Positions 45,540 to 57,981 of a stretch of DNA of 64,000 nt are shown one piece after another; positions within the stretch are counted from its first letter, which is position 1; the number at the start of each line of letters is the position of its first letter. The position numbers and the translations under genes were made by a program. This DNA comes from Xiphophorus maculatus. Taxonomy: Eukaryota; Chordata; Actinopteri; Cyprinodontiformes; Poeciliidae. The notes below the pieces were generated by a model that made no database searches, was not told the origin of the DNA, and saw only the letters and a list, made by a program, of their open reading frames with translations. The stretch is taken from the NCBI RefSeq assembly GCF_002775205.1, contig NC_036443.1, forward strand, positions 20,307,266-20,371,265, read 5' to 3'.

Positions 45540-45950
45540 TAGGTGATCCAGGAGCTACAGTGCTCTGTGCCGAGGCTACAGCAGTCCGTGACATGAAGAA
45601 CTCTTCAGCAACTAACAGATTTTTTCAGACGTGAACTGGAGCAGTCCAAGCAGAAAAAGGGGTTGACTCTGATGTGACGACAAACGTTAAACCAAACCTC
45701 CCTGCTGTATCTGGACTCAAACTAACGTGGAATTAGAACGAAGAGGATTAAAATAAATACACCAAGTGGTATCGTCCTCCTGTGCTTCTGTTCAAGTAAA
45801 ATGTTAATCCTGAAACACAGGATTTCCCCCCTTTATATGTAAGTCCAACGCTCCTGGGTCACAGATCCGTATAGGACAACTGGGAAGCTGCAGCTGCACA
45901 CTGACACAGAGAGGTTTTGTTCAGGCTCCGGAGCAGCTCTAAAGCTGGTC
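45540..45950 (-). promoter_or_regulatory. slmap: Inferred slmap untranslated first exon and promoter
   Basis: A donor (ACCTAAG|GTAAT on the minus strand, beside 45,540) follows a GC-richer stretch. The short frame ahead of it (ATGTCACGGACTGC near 45,594) does not join in phase with the MDQKEL exon, so the exon is best read as 5' UTR with an upstream ORF. That makes this an internal-type promoter for the short slmap form. Confidence 0.45.
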
Positions 45951-46147
45951 GGTACTGAAGTATAAACCTGCAGGATGACACGGAGTAGTGACTGCTACTG
46001 CAGGACTGTGTGTCATGAATGTGCAGCATCCTCCTCCGCTGTTGTTTTATCCTATTCTGTGTACCAACAGAATAGCTACAGTACTTCTGTGTTTGTGCAA
46101 GATCCAGATATGATCTGTGCAGAGCTGGACTAGAAAGTACCAGACAG

Positions 46148-46560
46148 TGCTTTGCAAAAGTATTTATAACATTTAAACTTGTTTACATTTTGCCACATTA
46201 CAGCCACAAACTTTTGTTTTTGGGGGGGATTTTTTCCTGATAGATTAATGCAAAAACCCAGTTGCCTCACCTGCCCGTGGAGAAATTCCTTTTGTTGCTG
46301 TTACATATACTACTCTTTGCAAACCTAGTGCTTCTGTAAGCATCAGTTGTCTTGCCACAGATTATTAATTGTATTTAGGTCTGTGTTTTGACTTGGCCAT
46401 TCCTAACATAAATATGCTTACATTCCATGGTAACTGGATTATTGTCCAGTTTGTGGTAAATGAAAGTCTTTGGTTTTCTTCCAAGACTTCTGAATATTTA
46501 GCTCCATCTGTCTGGACAACTTGATACTGCAACCACCATTTCTGACAGTGGGGATAAAGT
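46148..46560. mobile_element. Tc1/mariner-like remnant
   Basis: Starts with cagtgctttgcaaaagtatt, the family terminus, and continues through cattacagccacaaactttt and gacttggccattcctaacat. Truncated and non-coding; same family as 15,390 and 29,605. Confidence 0.7.
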
Positions 46561-47040
46561 GTCTAAACCAATAATCAAAGTTTTTTTCCCCCCACACTTA
46601 ACATTTTGAATGTAGGTCTACAAATACCACAACAAATTTCAAAAGCTAGGTCAACCTACGTTGCAAGATCTGATTTGAGTCAATCTGATCTTAAACCCTG
46701 TACCACCGTTTGATTGAGTTAACTCTATAAATCAATGGATTATTCTCTGTTTTCATTGTTTGCTCCCTTTTATTTTAGCAATACTGCAATTCCTCATTAG
46801 GTGATGTACTCTTAATTAAAATGGTTTACATCTTTAAAAAGAAAATCATAAGTGGGCCAGCAGATTCAAAATAATTTGCAAACTTGCTAATGGCCAGATC
46901 ATGTAATTATTATTATGGACCCTTAGCTTTATTTTTTGTTAGCCAAATGTTTTAATTTAAACACGCAAACATTAAGAAATCACTAAACTAACTGGTGTAA
47001 GCAGTGTTTTAAAATGACCCTGCTCATTACCTCATTTAAT

Positions 47041-47200
47041 CTTTTACATTTTTTGCAAAGAGAGAGAAGCCAATTTCAAAGTGTCAAATTATAAAGACAA
47101 ATTTATTTTAAGTTATGGTTGATATACAGTATACAGCATTTTTATAACAATTGAAAGTAACATTACTGTGCAATAAAATCACACTATCTACCTGGGTTAC
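47041..47200. repeat. Dispersed repeat, copy 1 (partner at 56,365-56,500)
   Basis: Shares a long, diverged common text with 56,365-56,500 (for example aagccaatttcaaagtgtca here, matched by ggcccattttcaaggcatca there, then a shared tatacagcatttttataac). An unnamed dispersed teleost repeat. Confidence 0.6.
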
Positions 47201-47414
47201 AGGTAGATACCTGGGTGACATAGTATGTAACCCAGGTAGATAATACCGGGCCCTTTAAGCAGTTTTTGAACCTGCAGAGTGGCAGATCATTCATATAATG
47301 TCCTTAACTCTTTTTTTGACCATAATTTTAAATAAAAACACATACGAAATCACATAAATAATCAGTAAATACACAGATTTTACATTTTCCTCATAATGCG
47401 GCCTTTTCAGATTA

Positions 47415-47565
47415 TGGAAGCCTGTTTCCGCCACTCTGTTAAAAAAAAAAAATAATAAATAATCTCATTATAATGAGATAGTATCTCAAAATAATGAAAT
47501 AGTATCTCATTATAATGAGATTTTTTTTTTTTTTTTTTTTACAGAGTGGCGGGAACGGGCTTCCA
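47415..47565. mobile_element. MITE with 25-bp terminal inverted repeats and TA target site
   Basis: Terminal repeats 415-439 (TGGAAGCCTGTTTCCGCCAC...) and 541-565 match in inverse at 23 of 25 positions and are flanked by TA on both sides, the signature of Tc1/mariner-type mobilisation. The 100-bp interior is an A-tract, two copies of the palindrome tctcattataatgaga, and a 20-22-nt T-tract, so the whole element can fold on itself. Confidence 0.85.
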
Positions 47566-48107
47566 TATCAGATTAAGTTATTTTTAAAAATTAATTTGTC
47601 ATAATTTTTTTGTATTATTTCATACCTTTCAGTCAGTTTTGGAAACGGTAACATAAATGAATTAACAAACAAAAAGAAATGAGTATGGTTGTGCTACCTT
47701 AACTACATACACAACTTCAGTAACAAGCTGAAAAATACTTTTTAATAATTAATGCGTGTTGTTATAAGTGTTACATAGTGTGGCTGCTCACCGCTACACA
47801 GCTCAAAACGACGCTGCTAATGTTAATTGGCTATAGCAGACCATTTAGCCTGAGATAAGTGGCCTGAGGCTGTAATTAACGCTGGTTTGGCCGCTGCTCC
47901 GCTCAGCCTGGGTTCAGCCCGGGATCACCTCCACATGTAAACAGTGGTGGGTGTAGCCTGTCAGGCTAGTAGAGAAGAGTTCAGCGTTCAGTTTCCTCAT
48001 TAAGAGTTTAGCTAAAGGAGTGATGCTTAAGCTTAGCGCTGCGCTCAGGATACAAAACTTCACCGACAACTTGGTTTACTTTCGGCTTTACCGTTTTCCC
48101 CTCCTCG

Positions 48108-51100
48108 ATGACTTCTTTTATCTCAGCCTGGATTTGGAGTGAGAGATTCTGGCTTCCCGAAAATGTGTCGTGGGCAGACCTGGAGCGCCCGCCAGCTGGA
48201 CTGGAGTACCCCAGACTACAGCATATGCTCTGCCATGCCTTTCCTCTGGCTGTCGGGGTTTTAGTGTTGAGGCTGTTTTTCGAGAGGTGAGCTCCTCTGT
48301 TAGTTTTACAGCTTTAGTTTAGTTTTTTTTTTTATTTTTAGTTACACCTTTTCTTCCTCCGCTACTGTGCTACAACCCCGCGGATACGGTAGTGCTTCCT
48401 TAGAAACTGTGATTCATGCGGACTAAAATAAAACAAAATGGAAACTGAAGCCGCAAAAAGTTGCTGCTTTCAGGAGTTTGAACACATGAGTCATACTTTC
48501 TGAACAGTGAAAAAGCTCTTGGCGGGCATGTCTTCTCCGTTTCAGATAAGTTACTCAATTTGGTTTTGAGGAAAAACTCCGTTGAACTGAGGAATTAGTA
48601 AACATCCTTTTCGACATTAGCATTCCTGCGAGATGATGAAACAAAAAGATTTCATTGGGCTCAGATGTTTCTGAGATCTTGCTCTGCCGAAAACAGACGA
48701 GCAAAGGTTGTAAGAAGTTTTAACTGCAATTTATTTTGGGACCCACATCCAGATGAGACATTGCAATTGTTAAGAACTTTGTTGATTCAGGAAATGTTAA
48801 TATTTTTGATTAGAAGTAGCTCCAGCAAAACGGCCATTACTTGTTGAGAAGTGATTAGCTTGAAAATTACAGACTTTTTGTCAACTTAGCCTCACTTCGT
48901 ACTGTATTGTAATTACAGTAAACTGGCTTGTGTGGTATGGATTTTGAATTTGAATCTATTTTTGGCAACTGGATTGATCTGAGTGGAATTTTGATTGTGT
49001 ATCAACACTATTGAATACTAATACTGGATTTCAGTGGCATGGAAAATTGTGCTGCGTTAGTTTACATCATCTTTGTACATAAACGTAATTCTGTAGTGTA
49101 CAAAATTTGATCCCCAATGTTGCCATGGATTTCTTATGAATGCCTCAAAAAATCTGCAGCTGGACCATCACAGTGTTAATACCTGACATATGTGCTGTAC
49201 ATTTTTACAGATGCTGTGTAAATATTACAGCAACTATCAAATTTTAACATTACTTACATTTATGTAGCCTAATATAAACGCTCTGTCTGATGCTAAATTT
49301 GGAGCAAAAAGTAACATGTAACACTTTCTGTCCTGATATGGTAGAACACTGAATACCTAAGCCTTGATTTCAAAACACTATTCAAACCGTACGTGCATCA
49401 AAAGCTAAACACATACTTCAAAGATATGGCAAGGCTTGATTTTTCCACAAGATATGTTCCATTTCTTCATGGTTAGCCATCACAGGATCTGTTTTTTTTA
49501 GTAAGCAGTATAGAAAATAGGAGCAGTTGGCAGCCGGTTTAGTTCCTTCCTAGAGCCATATTTGTAAACCTGTTCTGTGTAAATTTAAGTTTTATTGGAA
49601 CATCCAGGAATGTTGCAAATCAGCTGCATGATTCATAGACGCCTCAGGCTAGCTCTGGCTGGATGAACAAATTTAAAACAACAAAACTGGAGGCAGAATA
49701 CCATTTGGCACAAATAGCAATTAGCTATAATTCCTTGACAAATCCAGCATTTGATGGTCAATTAAAAATGATGTAGTACAGCTATAAAAGCCTCGTTCAA
49801 ACACCTCTTTTGAAAGTAGCCTGCTATTCCGGAATAGGAGGTCGTTGCCATGCTGACATGTCATAATGTCTCCGAGTTTCATCCAGAGCAATGGCCAGCT
49901 CAACCAGATGATCCTGTGACACGCGTTAGCATTTTGGCCGGACTCGTCCCTCCCAAGCTAGTTTCCCATTCTCACGTGACAGACCGACACATTCTGCTCA
50001 GACTACTAGGTGCTACATTCTCCAGGCTTTTTAGCACATCCCTGTGTCTCCCTTTTTATAGCTCTTACTCTGCTTTCTGTCGTTGCAAATGCAGTCATTC
50101 CTTTCTAACGTATCATTATGGGCAAACTGTAATGTAAATTACCATGGCATCAAATGTCTCTCTCTGGTTGAATGTCTCTTTAATACCAAACGTGTGTGTG
50201 TGTGTGTCCCCACCCTCTGGTTTTTGCCCCTCTGTCTGTGTGTACACAGGCTGGTGGCCAGACCCTGTGCCCACATACTTCAGATTCAGGCGGGAGCGCC
50301 CCGGCGAGTTCAGCCCAACGCTGTCCTGGAGAGGCTCTATCAGTCCAACACGGTACATAAGGGTTGTGTTTGTTCTGTAGCCTCTGTAAACTCTGCAGCA
50401 CAGTGTTATTGCAGCAGTACACACCACCACAGGCCTAATGATATGCTCAGTAAACACATATTGTTGTATGAAATACCATTGTGGTTTTACAAGCAGATAC
50501 AGGACTTTGGAAGTAGAGTCCCACTAATACTGTCCTCCTTAGTGTCCAGACACAAGACAACTGGAAGGACTCTCCAAGCAGCTGGACTGGGAGGAGCGGA
50601 AAATACAGAGATGGTTTCGTATCCGCCGGAACCAGGACAGGCCCAGCACGCAGAAGAAGTTCTGTGAGAGCATGTAAGTCTCAAGAAGGACCGCAGAGTT
50701 GACAGCTCAGAAATATAAAGCATTGTCTCAGAAACCATTAGTTTATATAGAATCATCACACACAATATTTTACTCTTTGTATAACAAATCTCTTAAGAAA
50801 AATGGCAATTTCTCTTTCTGAGATGACTGGGAAGATTAATTGCACTTTTATGCAATGTTAAAATTTTTTTGAAATGTGCTGCTGTAAAATGTCTCTACAT
50901 TTTTGACACAGCCAAAATTGACCACACCAGTGACGTTGCTTGTCTGCTTCAGTTAAACACTGCATCACTCTCACCGTCACATGACCTAGCAAATGCCACA
51001 AGGCCAAGACTCCCCCCCTCTTTCTCTCTTCTGAAACACAAACTGCAACAAGATGGAAATAAACAATTAATTGTCGGCCCAGTTCTGCTTATCAGACCGG

Positions 51101-54100
51101 CATGTTATAAAAGTAGCAGCAAAGTAAGCTTTTTGTTGTACAAGAAAACTTGTTTCTTGTATAAGAAACAAGTTGTACAAGAAACAAGTTGTACAAGTAC
51201 AAAACTTATACAAGAAGAAAACTAATACAAGTTTTCTTCTTGTATAAGAAAACTTGTACAGTGCATATGACAAATATGCATATGACAGTTCATATGACAA
51301 ATAAATGCTGAACTTTGTCAAAAAAGGAGAAGAAAATCCACTTTTTAAATTGAATACATTTTATGATGAGAAGTAGCAGAGGGTTGTTGCTTTGTACAAC
51401 CCCCTGCTACTTAACAGGCAGCACTTTGTCTTCTGCTAAAACATTTCACAAGGTTGTAGTATACATTGGGCTCCTTGACTAATCTTCCTTGCATTATTCT
51501 TGCAGAGATTCTGGTTCCCCTCTTCTGCTCTTTAACATTTCTGTGTTTATTTGACACAAGTAAAAAATTTTGAATCACTGCCCACTGAAAGACGCAGTAA
51601 TAATTATTTTCAGTTTTCTGGCAGATGCCACCATTATTTTGATTCAGATTGCCCTGCTCTAACAGAGACTCCATCACCCTATCCTTTCATGAAGAGGCGC
51701 CTGGGGCTTTTGAGAGAGAAATGATCCCACAACAGCTCAGAACCAATGACATGCTTAGAGTGGGCAGGAAGTGTTTTCGTTTTGTTTCACGCCAGACCTG
51801 TTTGGAGTGTTAGTCTTAGTTCCCTTAGTAGAAATAAGGGAAGTCCACATTTCCAACAATATGAAACAGGCTGTCTATTAATATTGTCTTCTCAAATTTC
51901 ATTAAAGATCACCATAAATAATAGTGCTGGCACCTGGAGCCCCTGGTGGAAGAATCAAGACACAATCATAATGTTATTTTTTCACTTTTAATTGAGTTTT
52001 TTTCTCTGAGGCTGACATGATGGGTTCAAACTCAAATATTTCAAATTCTTTGAAACAGTTGGCAGAATTATAGATATTTTAGTAGCAATGTGCTGGAAAA
52101 TCTTATCACAGTGTAATGTTAACCCATCAGGACCTTCATTACCATTTTTGAAATGTCTAGTAATTGCCTGCTAAAGGTAGGATGTTTGACATATTTTCTT
52201 ACAGCATTTTCTCCCATGTTTGTCACTGCAGGTGGAGATTCACCTTTTACCTTGTGATTTTTATCTACGCCATTGGCCATTTGTGGGTGGTAAGTCCTAA
52301 TTGTCCTAATTTAATTTTCTGAGGAGATTTTTATAATCCTGATTTGTTTTTTTTCCTTGTCATTTAACCTTGCTCCTATTTACTGCCTTTGCTAGTCACC
52401 TTGGATGTGGGATACCAGACAGTGCTGGCACAACTACCCTTTTCAGGTCAGCAGTGTTATTTTACTGCTAATTGCATAAGCGTCACATTTTGCACACTTT
52501 TTGCACAGTGTTACTCTAATTGGTCTACCTCCATGTTGCTTGTACATTAGTATGGGTGTGTACTTATGAAAGGTGTGTTTGTTTCTTTCTCCCTCAAAGC
52601 CTCTAAGTCCTGGACAATACAATTACTATGTTGCTGAGCTGGCTTTCTATTGGTCTCTGATGGTGTCCCAGTTCACAGACGTTAAACGCAAGGTGAGTCA
52701 ACAACCAACACTATTGTGCTCCTCTCATCACTTATATTGTGACTAAAGGTGTTTGTTCCTAGAGGCCATGTTTTAATTTGTTTTGCATACTATGCTTTTT
52801 ACTTTTATACTGTTTGTATATGTGTCAAAGTATCAAATGCTACCAGCATAAAATCATTGATCTTGATTGTTGAAGTAAAAAAAAAGATGTTGCAATGTGC
52901 AAAATATAATGGTAAATTAGATTTATTCATATATATTCAAATCATCACTTATGAAATATTTTGTCAGGCAATGAATTTATCTGGCTTTAATCAGCATTTA
53001 CAGATAAAACTGTGTCCTTCTTGCACACAAATTCCAAGAAAATGTGCCTCTTTTGACTCTTACTAAACAAAAGTTACCTACAGATATTATTAAAAAAGTC
53101 AGTTAGCCACTTTAGGTATTTTGATTTGTTTTTCTATGTCTCGTTTTAAATTCTTGAGAACCCTGGCGTTTATAGTTTACTTTTTTCTGAAAGATGTTGT
53201 AGTGACTCCTCCTTTTTTTGACCTTCATTATATTGCTATAAAAACATCACTTCTATTGTTCCTTCATTTTGCAGGATGTAACTTGTATATATTTTTTTAC
53301 ATTTCTGTTGAAACTGTGATGTTGTGACAGTATGGCACGAGACAGATAATCTATGAAAAAAAAAAAAAATCAAACTCCTCTGCATTCTGCCCGTGCTCCT
53401 AGAGCTAACTAGAAACAACCAATCAGAGCCAGGAGGTGGGTCTTAGCACTGTTAATCACAAGCTCTTGTGGTGCTGCTCATTCCTCCAGTCCAACCCTTT
53501 GTCCCTGAAGTTCTGCTGCTAGCAAAGCTTGTTGTGAATGCTCAGATTAGTTAACATGATGGTGGATAGAAAGGTTTTCCTGTAATGGTAAGTTGATCCT
53601 CTGCCATTAACAAATTAAGGAGCGAGTATACAAGGTTGATTGACAGCATTGAGAACTTCTTCCTTGTTCTTGTTTTTTCTTTGTTTGTTTGTTTTGGATC
53701 GGGAGCGGCACATTTCTTTAGAACGCGAAGGGAAGAGGCAGAGATTGATCTTTTCACAGATAAGCTGTGAAATGAGACAGTATGCCTCATAACATACTGT
53801 CATAACAGTATGTTATGAGGCATACTGTCTCATATGCCTCATAACACATTTTACACATTTGTTGAAACAAATGTGTAAAAACATTCTTTATAAAAGTTGC
53901 ATACTGCAGTTTTAAATATCTCAGGAGTTAGATTTTATCTTCAACTATATCAGAAAATATGTACCTTTGCTTGGGTAGATTGGCTTCACATGAAGGTACA
54001 AGGTTGATTGTATCACTCAAACAACCTTGTGCCTTCTTGATAAGGGTTATTGGTCGAGTTGAACTTTAGCAAGACCCAAGTCAGTTAAATTACTACATGG

Positions 54101-57100
54101 TAAATGGCCTGCGCTTGTATAGTGCAACCAGTCATTCATTCATTTATGCACATATTCTCACATGCATATCAGATGTACATAGCCAAAATACAACTATTTG
54201 AAAAGCCAATTGAAAGCATGTCAAGTGCAACAACTTCAGAATGTTGTGTTTCCTGCTTCCTTTGTTTTGGCGTTAATCCGTAACTGTTGCATCACCTCAA
54301 AAACACCTGGCATAGATGTAACAATCTGGATATTTTATGGCATGAAGATCCTACTAGAGATTGCGCTGCAGACTTCCTTTTGCTAGGAAGTCTTTTTAAA
54401 AAAGAACATTTCAGAAAAAACTTTTATGTAGATGGGGTCTAAAAAACTTGATTACATACATCTACCAATAGTTTCTTTGCTTATTTGTGTAAAAGAAAGT
54501 GGTGTTAATACGGCCCCGAATCTAACTCTAACCTAGTGATCCACATTCTGCAACATTAAGCCCTGGTTACTGGCATAATTTATGCAGTTGTGGAATACTT
54601 TATTTAGACATGAGCGGCTGCAGGGGTTACTTGAATATGAGATGATTCATTGTTAAATATGTTGTAGACTTAATTTTGTGCATTAAACGATCTGTGTTGT
54701 AATATCTGTTGCCAGTCTCTCTTTAGGTTTCTGAAAATCTCCAACATCCTTTTTTAAACTTGAAAAATGTAGATGACTCCAAGAATAAGATGAGCACAAA
54801 CATAATTCCCTGTCCTAAAAATGAAAAAAAAAAAAAGTACATAGTTGGAGAGAACCTTTTTCTTCTGACGGAGGATAGTCTTTTGAACAGTTAAAACAAG
54901 ATGGTAAATAATTTCTATTGAGTGCAACTCCTTGCACAACCCCCATAAGTGACTGAAGCATCAGAGAACAAGTCAAACGTGTTTTATGAATAATGTTCTC
55001 TGAAGACAGATCTATAGCTTTATGAGACAACGGTTAAAATATGAAAACTGCACAAGCTTCCCAACACCCTCTTTGTAACTGTCAGAGTTTAGTAGTAGGA
55101 CTAGTACTGGCGATCATCAATACCAGCAAACCACAACAACAAATTTCATTTGACTTTTATTTATTTAAAAAGTTCTATATCCCAACAGGTTTATTTTCAT
55201 TAGAATGTAATAGTCTTAGTTTTATAAGCATTAATACAGCTTAACCCAGCCTTTCATCAAAATACCCACTGATTTATCACTCTGTCATTTGTCCCGTCTC
55301 ATTGTGACGATGGCAGGATTTCATGATCATGCTTGTCCACCACCTGGCCACCATATTCCTCATCACCATCTCCTATGCCAACAACATGCTAAGAGCTGGC
55401 ACTTTGGTCATGTGTGTGCACGATGCTTCGGACGTCTTCCTCGAGGTAAATGAATGCATAATCAGCTGAAATATGAGTTTAGCTGTTGACTCCGAATGGA
55501 GGAATTTGATTCATCATTTCTGAGAGCTGCGACTTGCTCATCTTGTTTCTCAAAGGCAGCCAAGTTGGCCAACTATGCCAAGTACCAGAGGCTATGCGAC
55601 AGCTTGTTTGTGGTGTTCAGCATAAGCTTTTTTCTCACTCGACTCATCATTTTTCCTTTCTGGTGAGAGTTTATCAATACACTTTAAAATAAAAGTTTTT
55701 TTTTCTTTAATTAAATGCATTATTTGACTGGTTTTGCTTGTAGGATTGTTTACAGCGTGCTGTTTGAGAGCTGGCAGATTATTGGGCCATATCAGGCCTG
55801 GTGGCTGATAAACGGGTTACTGCTGGTCCTGCAGACTCTCCACATCATCTGGTTCTACCTCATCGCTCGCATTGCTGTCAAAGCTATCTTCAAGGGAAAG
55901 GTTTGTCTACATCCTCACGCAGCAGTTGCAGTAAATTTAAAAGCATTTATGCTTTTTTTGTGCATTTTAATGTGTCAGGTTAACACAAAGTAGTAATTGT
56001 GAGCAAAATAAATATGATTCATGGTTTTGCTCAATTTCTGGTTGCATGTTTAAGTTTGTTGACTGGGAGAAGTTCACTGTCTAGTCAGTTTCATGACTTC
56101 AACAGGTTTTCTTCCAGGATTGTCCTTTTTTAGTTGCATCTTTTCTCATCCACTCTAGTTTTCATCTGTATCCCCACAGCACAATTCTGCCATCACCTTG
56201 TTAAAGGGGGTGTAAAATTAACTTTTGAGCTTTCTATCATGTTAAAATAGTTCCTCATAAAAAACATAATTAATGCTGCTTTAATTCTTTCATACATGTT
56301 TGAGAAATCTTTTTAATTGTTGCGATTATGAGCTGAAAGTGGCGTGTCAGAGCAGAAGCTTCTTAAAGAAACAGAGGCCCATTTTCAAGGCATCAAACTG
56401 TGAAGTAAAATTTCTTTAAAGTTATGTTTCATATATACAGCATTTTTTTATAACTGAAGATAGCATTGTTACATCGCATACCACTATGTGGTGAGAAAAT
56501 ACGTTATATTATTTACATTATGTTGTAATTCAAAGGGTTGTCACACATAGTACTTTACATAAGACAAAAAAAAAAAAAAAATCAAGTTTGGTCTCATGTG
56601 ACCAGAGCGCCTTACTATCCGTGTTTGCTTGGCCTCCTACATGAATTGTGACTAAATACAAGTAAGACTGTTTGTGCCTTTCTTGAAACAAGGTTTTCAT
56701 CTTTTGCCTTTTTCCTTCCTGGGCTTCTTTGCTGCTCTTCTTATCAGTTTAGGTTGACAAGTTTTTGACAATTTTTGTAATACCTCCTCTATTTTCAGAT
56801 GAATTTGCACTGATATGAAATTGCATAAAGTTGGAGTTCATTTAATTAGACGATACAGAATTATATGTATGGGTATGAGAGTTAAAGGCCGCTGGTTAAG
56901 TATACACCCCACACCATTTTTCAGAAAAAAAATTATGTCTATTATTTGACATCAAGCGCATAAATTTGTTGCTTGAATGTGGAAAATGTGAGGGCATGAA
57001 GACTTTAGCAAAATTGTAGCATGGATTTAAACAATGCTTGTTTAAACAATGGGTCTTGTTTCTGTTATCTCCAGGTGTCGAAAGACGATCGCAGTGACAT

Positions 57101-57215
57101 AGAGAGCAGCACAGATGAGGACATTTCCTCCAATGGCAGTAAAAACTGTCAAACCTCCAAACTGAGGGACAGCAGCCACACCGGTGTCCTTAATGGAGAC
57201 ACTCATGACCACTGA
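48108..57215 (+). CDS. cers5: Ceramide synthase 5
   Basis: ER multi-pass N-acyltransferase joining sphinganine or sphingosine to acyl-CoA, mainly C16. Exons: 48,108-48,286, 50,250-50,352, 50,543-50,673, 52,232-52,289, 52,396-52,446, 52,600-52,692, 55,317-55,445, 55,556-55,662, 55,744-55,900, 57,075-57,215; 382 residues (human 392). The N-terminus [19 protein letters not shown] is distinctive for CERS5. The Hox-like region ([20 protein letters not shown]) is followed by the Lag1p motif: catalytic histidines in [11 protein letters not shown], then [20 protein letters not shown] and [11 protein letters not shown]. Several membrane spans are visible. The C-terminal acidic serine tail ([15 protein letters not shown]) matches the known CK2-type phosphorylation region. 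AATAAA at 57,595-57,600 probably ends the transcript. Intron 1 is about 2 kb and intron 6 about 2.6 kb. Confidence 0.96.
51149..51248. repeat. Palindrome-rich cluster in a cers5 intron
   Basis: Contains cttgtttctt-gtat-aagaaacaag (51,149-51,172) and a perfect 19-bp inverted repeat, 51,205-51,223 with 51,230-51,248, around a 6-nt loop. The word ttgtacaag recurs several times. No transposon hallmark is seen. Confidence 0.8.
53772..53880. repeat. 29-bp perfect inverted repeat plus adjacent 15-bp hairpin
   Basis: Arms 53,772-53,800 and 53,805-53,833 are exact reverse complements with a 4-nt loop (cata). A partial direct copy of the left arm (tatgcctcataaca) follows at 53,833-53,846. Immediately after, ttttacacatttgtt (53,849-53,863) pairs exactly with 53,866-53,880 around the 2-nt loop ga. 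It lies in cers5 intron 6. Confidence 0.9.
56365..56500. repeat. Dispersed repeat, copy 2 (partner at 47,041-47,200)
   Basis: Diverged homologue of 47,041-47,200 in the same orientation, in the last cers5 intron. A further Tc1-like relic (about 56,560-56,770, with tttggtctcatgtgaccaga) follows it. Confidence 0.6.
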
Positions 57216-57981
57216 GAGGGGGCCAATTCTTTATTCCAATCATATTTTATTTCAGTTATACAGGTGAGACTCACTCTACACCTTATTAAAATGAACTTTG
57301 AATTATTTTTCCTACAAAGAGTGCTAAGATGTTAAACTCCAAGGTTAGTGCACAGCCTTGGACACTTGAAATGTTTACGCCTACTGTTTTTCTCTCAAAT
57401 ACACAAGAAAGATATGAGAAATGCAGCAACCGGGGAGCTGCTTACAATGCTTTATGCTTGTAAATAGATTTTCTTATTGACAATGACTGCTGTGAAACAA
57501 ATCACTGCTTCCAAAGTTGTATTATAGAGACATATGCTTCTGTGCTTTTTGATTTAACTCGACAAACATCCCAAAGTTTTCTTGATAAAAGTGCAATAAA
57601 TGCAGTGATTGTAGTGTTGGATCTTTCCTTTAATGAATGGTAGTTTCATTAGCCTCATTTTAACACTTACGGCCCCCATTATTAAATGTTCTTCATTTAA
57701 AAGGCGACACTCAAATGGATCATATGCTGAAGTAGTTTGCATAAAACAAAACCAACACATCCCCTAAGTACCGGTACACGTTTTTTACTTTTAGAATATA
57801 CTTCAATATATATGGTGCTGGCCCTCTTACGTAACCACATAGTCTTGGGTCTACAGGACAAAAAATTGTTCTGAAAAAAAACACTCTGTAAGGGGGCGAA
57901 TACTTTCTCAGTGTTGTAAATGGATGGTATTTGTGTCTGAGCGTCAAATCAGGGTTTTGGGTGGAACTTGAAATGATCTCC
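57216..57981. other. cers5 3' UTR and convergent spacer to the NLR gene
   Basis: The cers5 3' UTR runs to the AATAAA at 57,595-57,600. A Tc1-type terminal scrap (gggggcgaatactttctcag) lies at about 57,893-57,912. The two genes are tail to tail. Confidence 0.6.

Larger units (their letters stand above)
45951..48107. other. Spacer between the divergent slmap and cers5
   Basis: Contains a Tc1-like remnant (about 46,148-46,560), a dispersed repeat (47,041-47,200), a MITE (47,415-47,565) and, at the right end, the cers5 promoter (47,880-48,107, locally GC-rich). No FHA-domain coding exon of slmap was seen on the minus strand. Confidence 0.55.

Noticed and set aside
50188-50206. Short (GT)n run
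   Set aside because: Only about eight units; an ordinary microsatellite with no further interest.
50083-50667. 194-codon plus-strand open frame
   Set aside because: It overlaps cers5 exons 2 and 3 in the wrong frame or across an intron; the true exons are defined by conserved CERS5 residues and splice sites.
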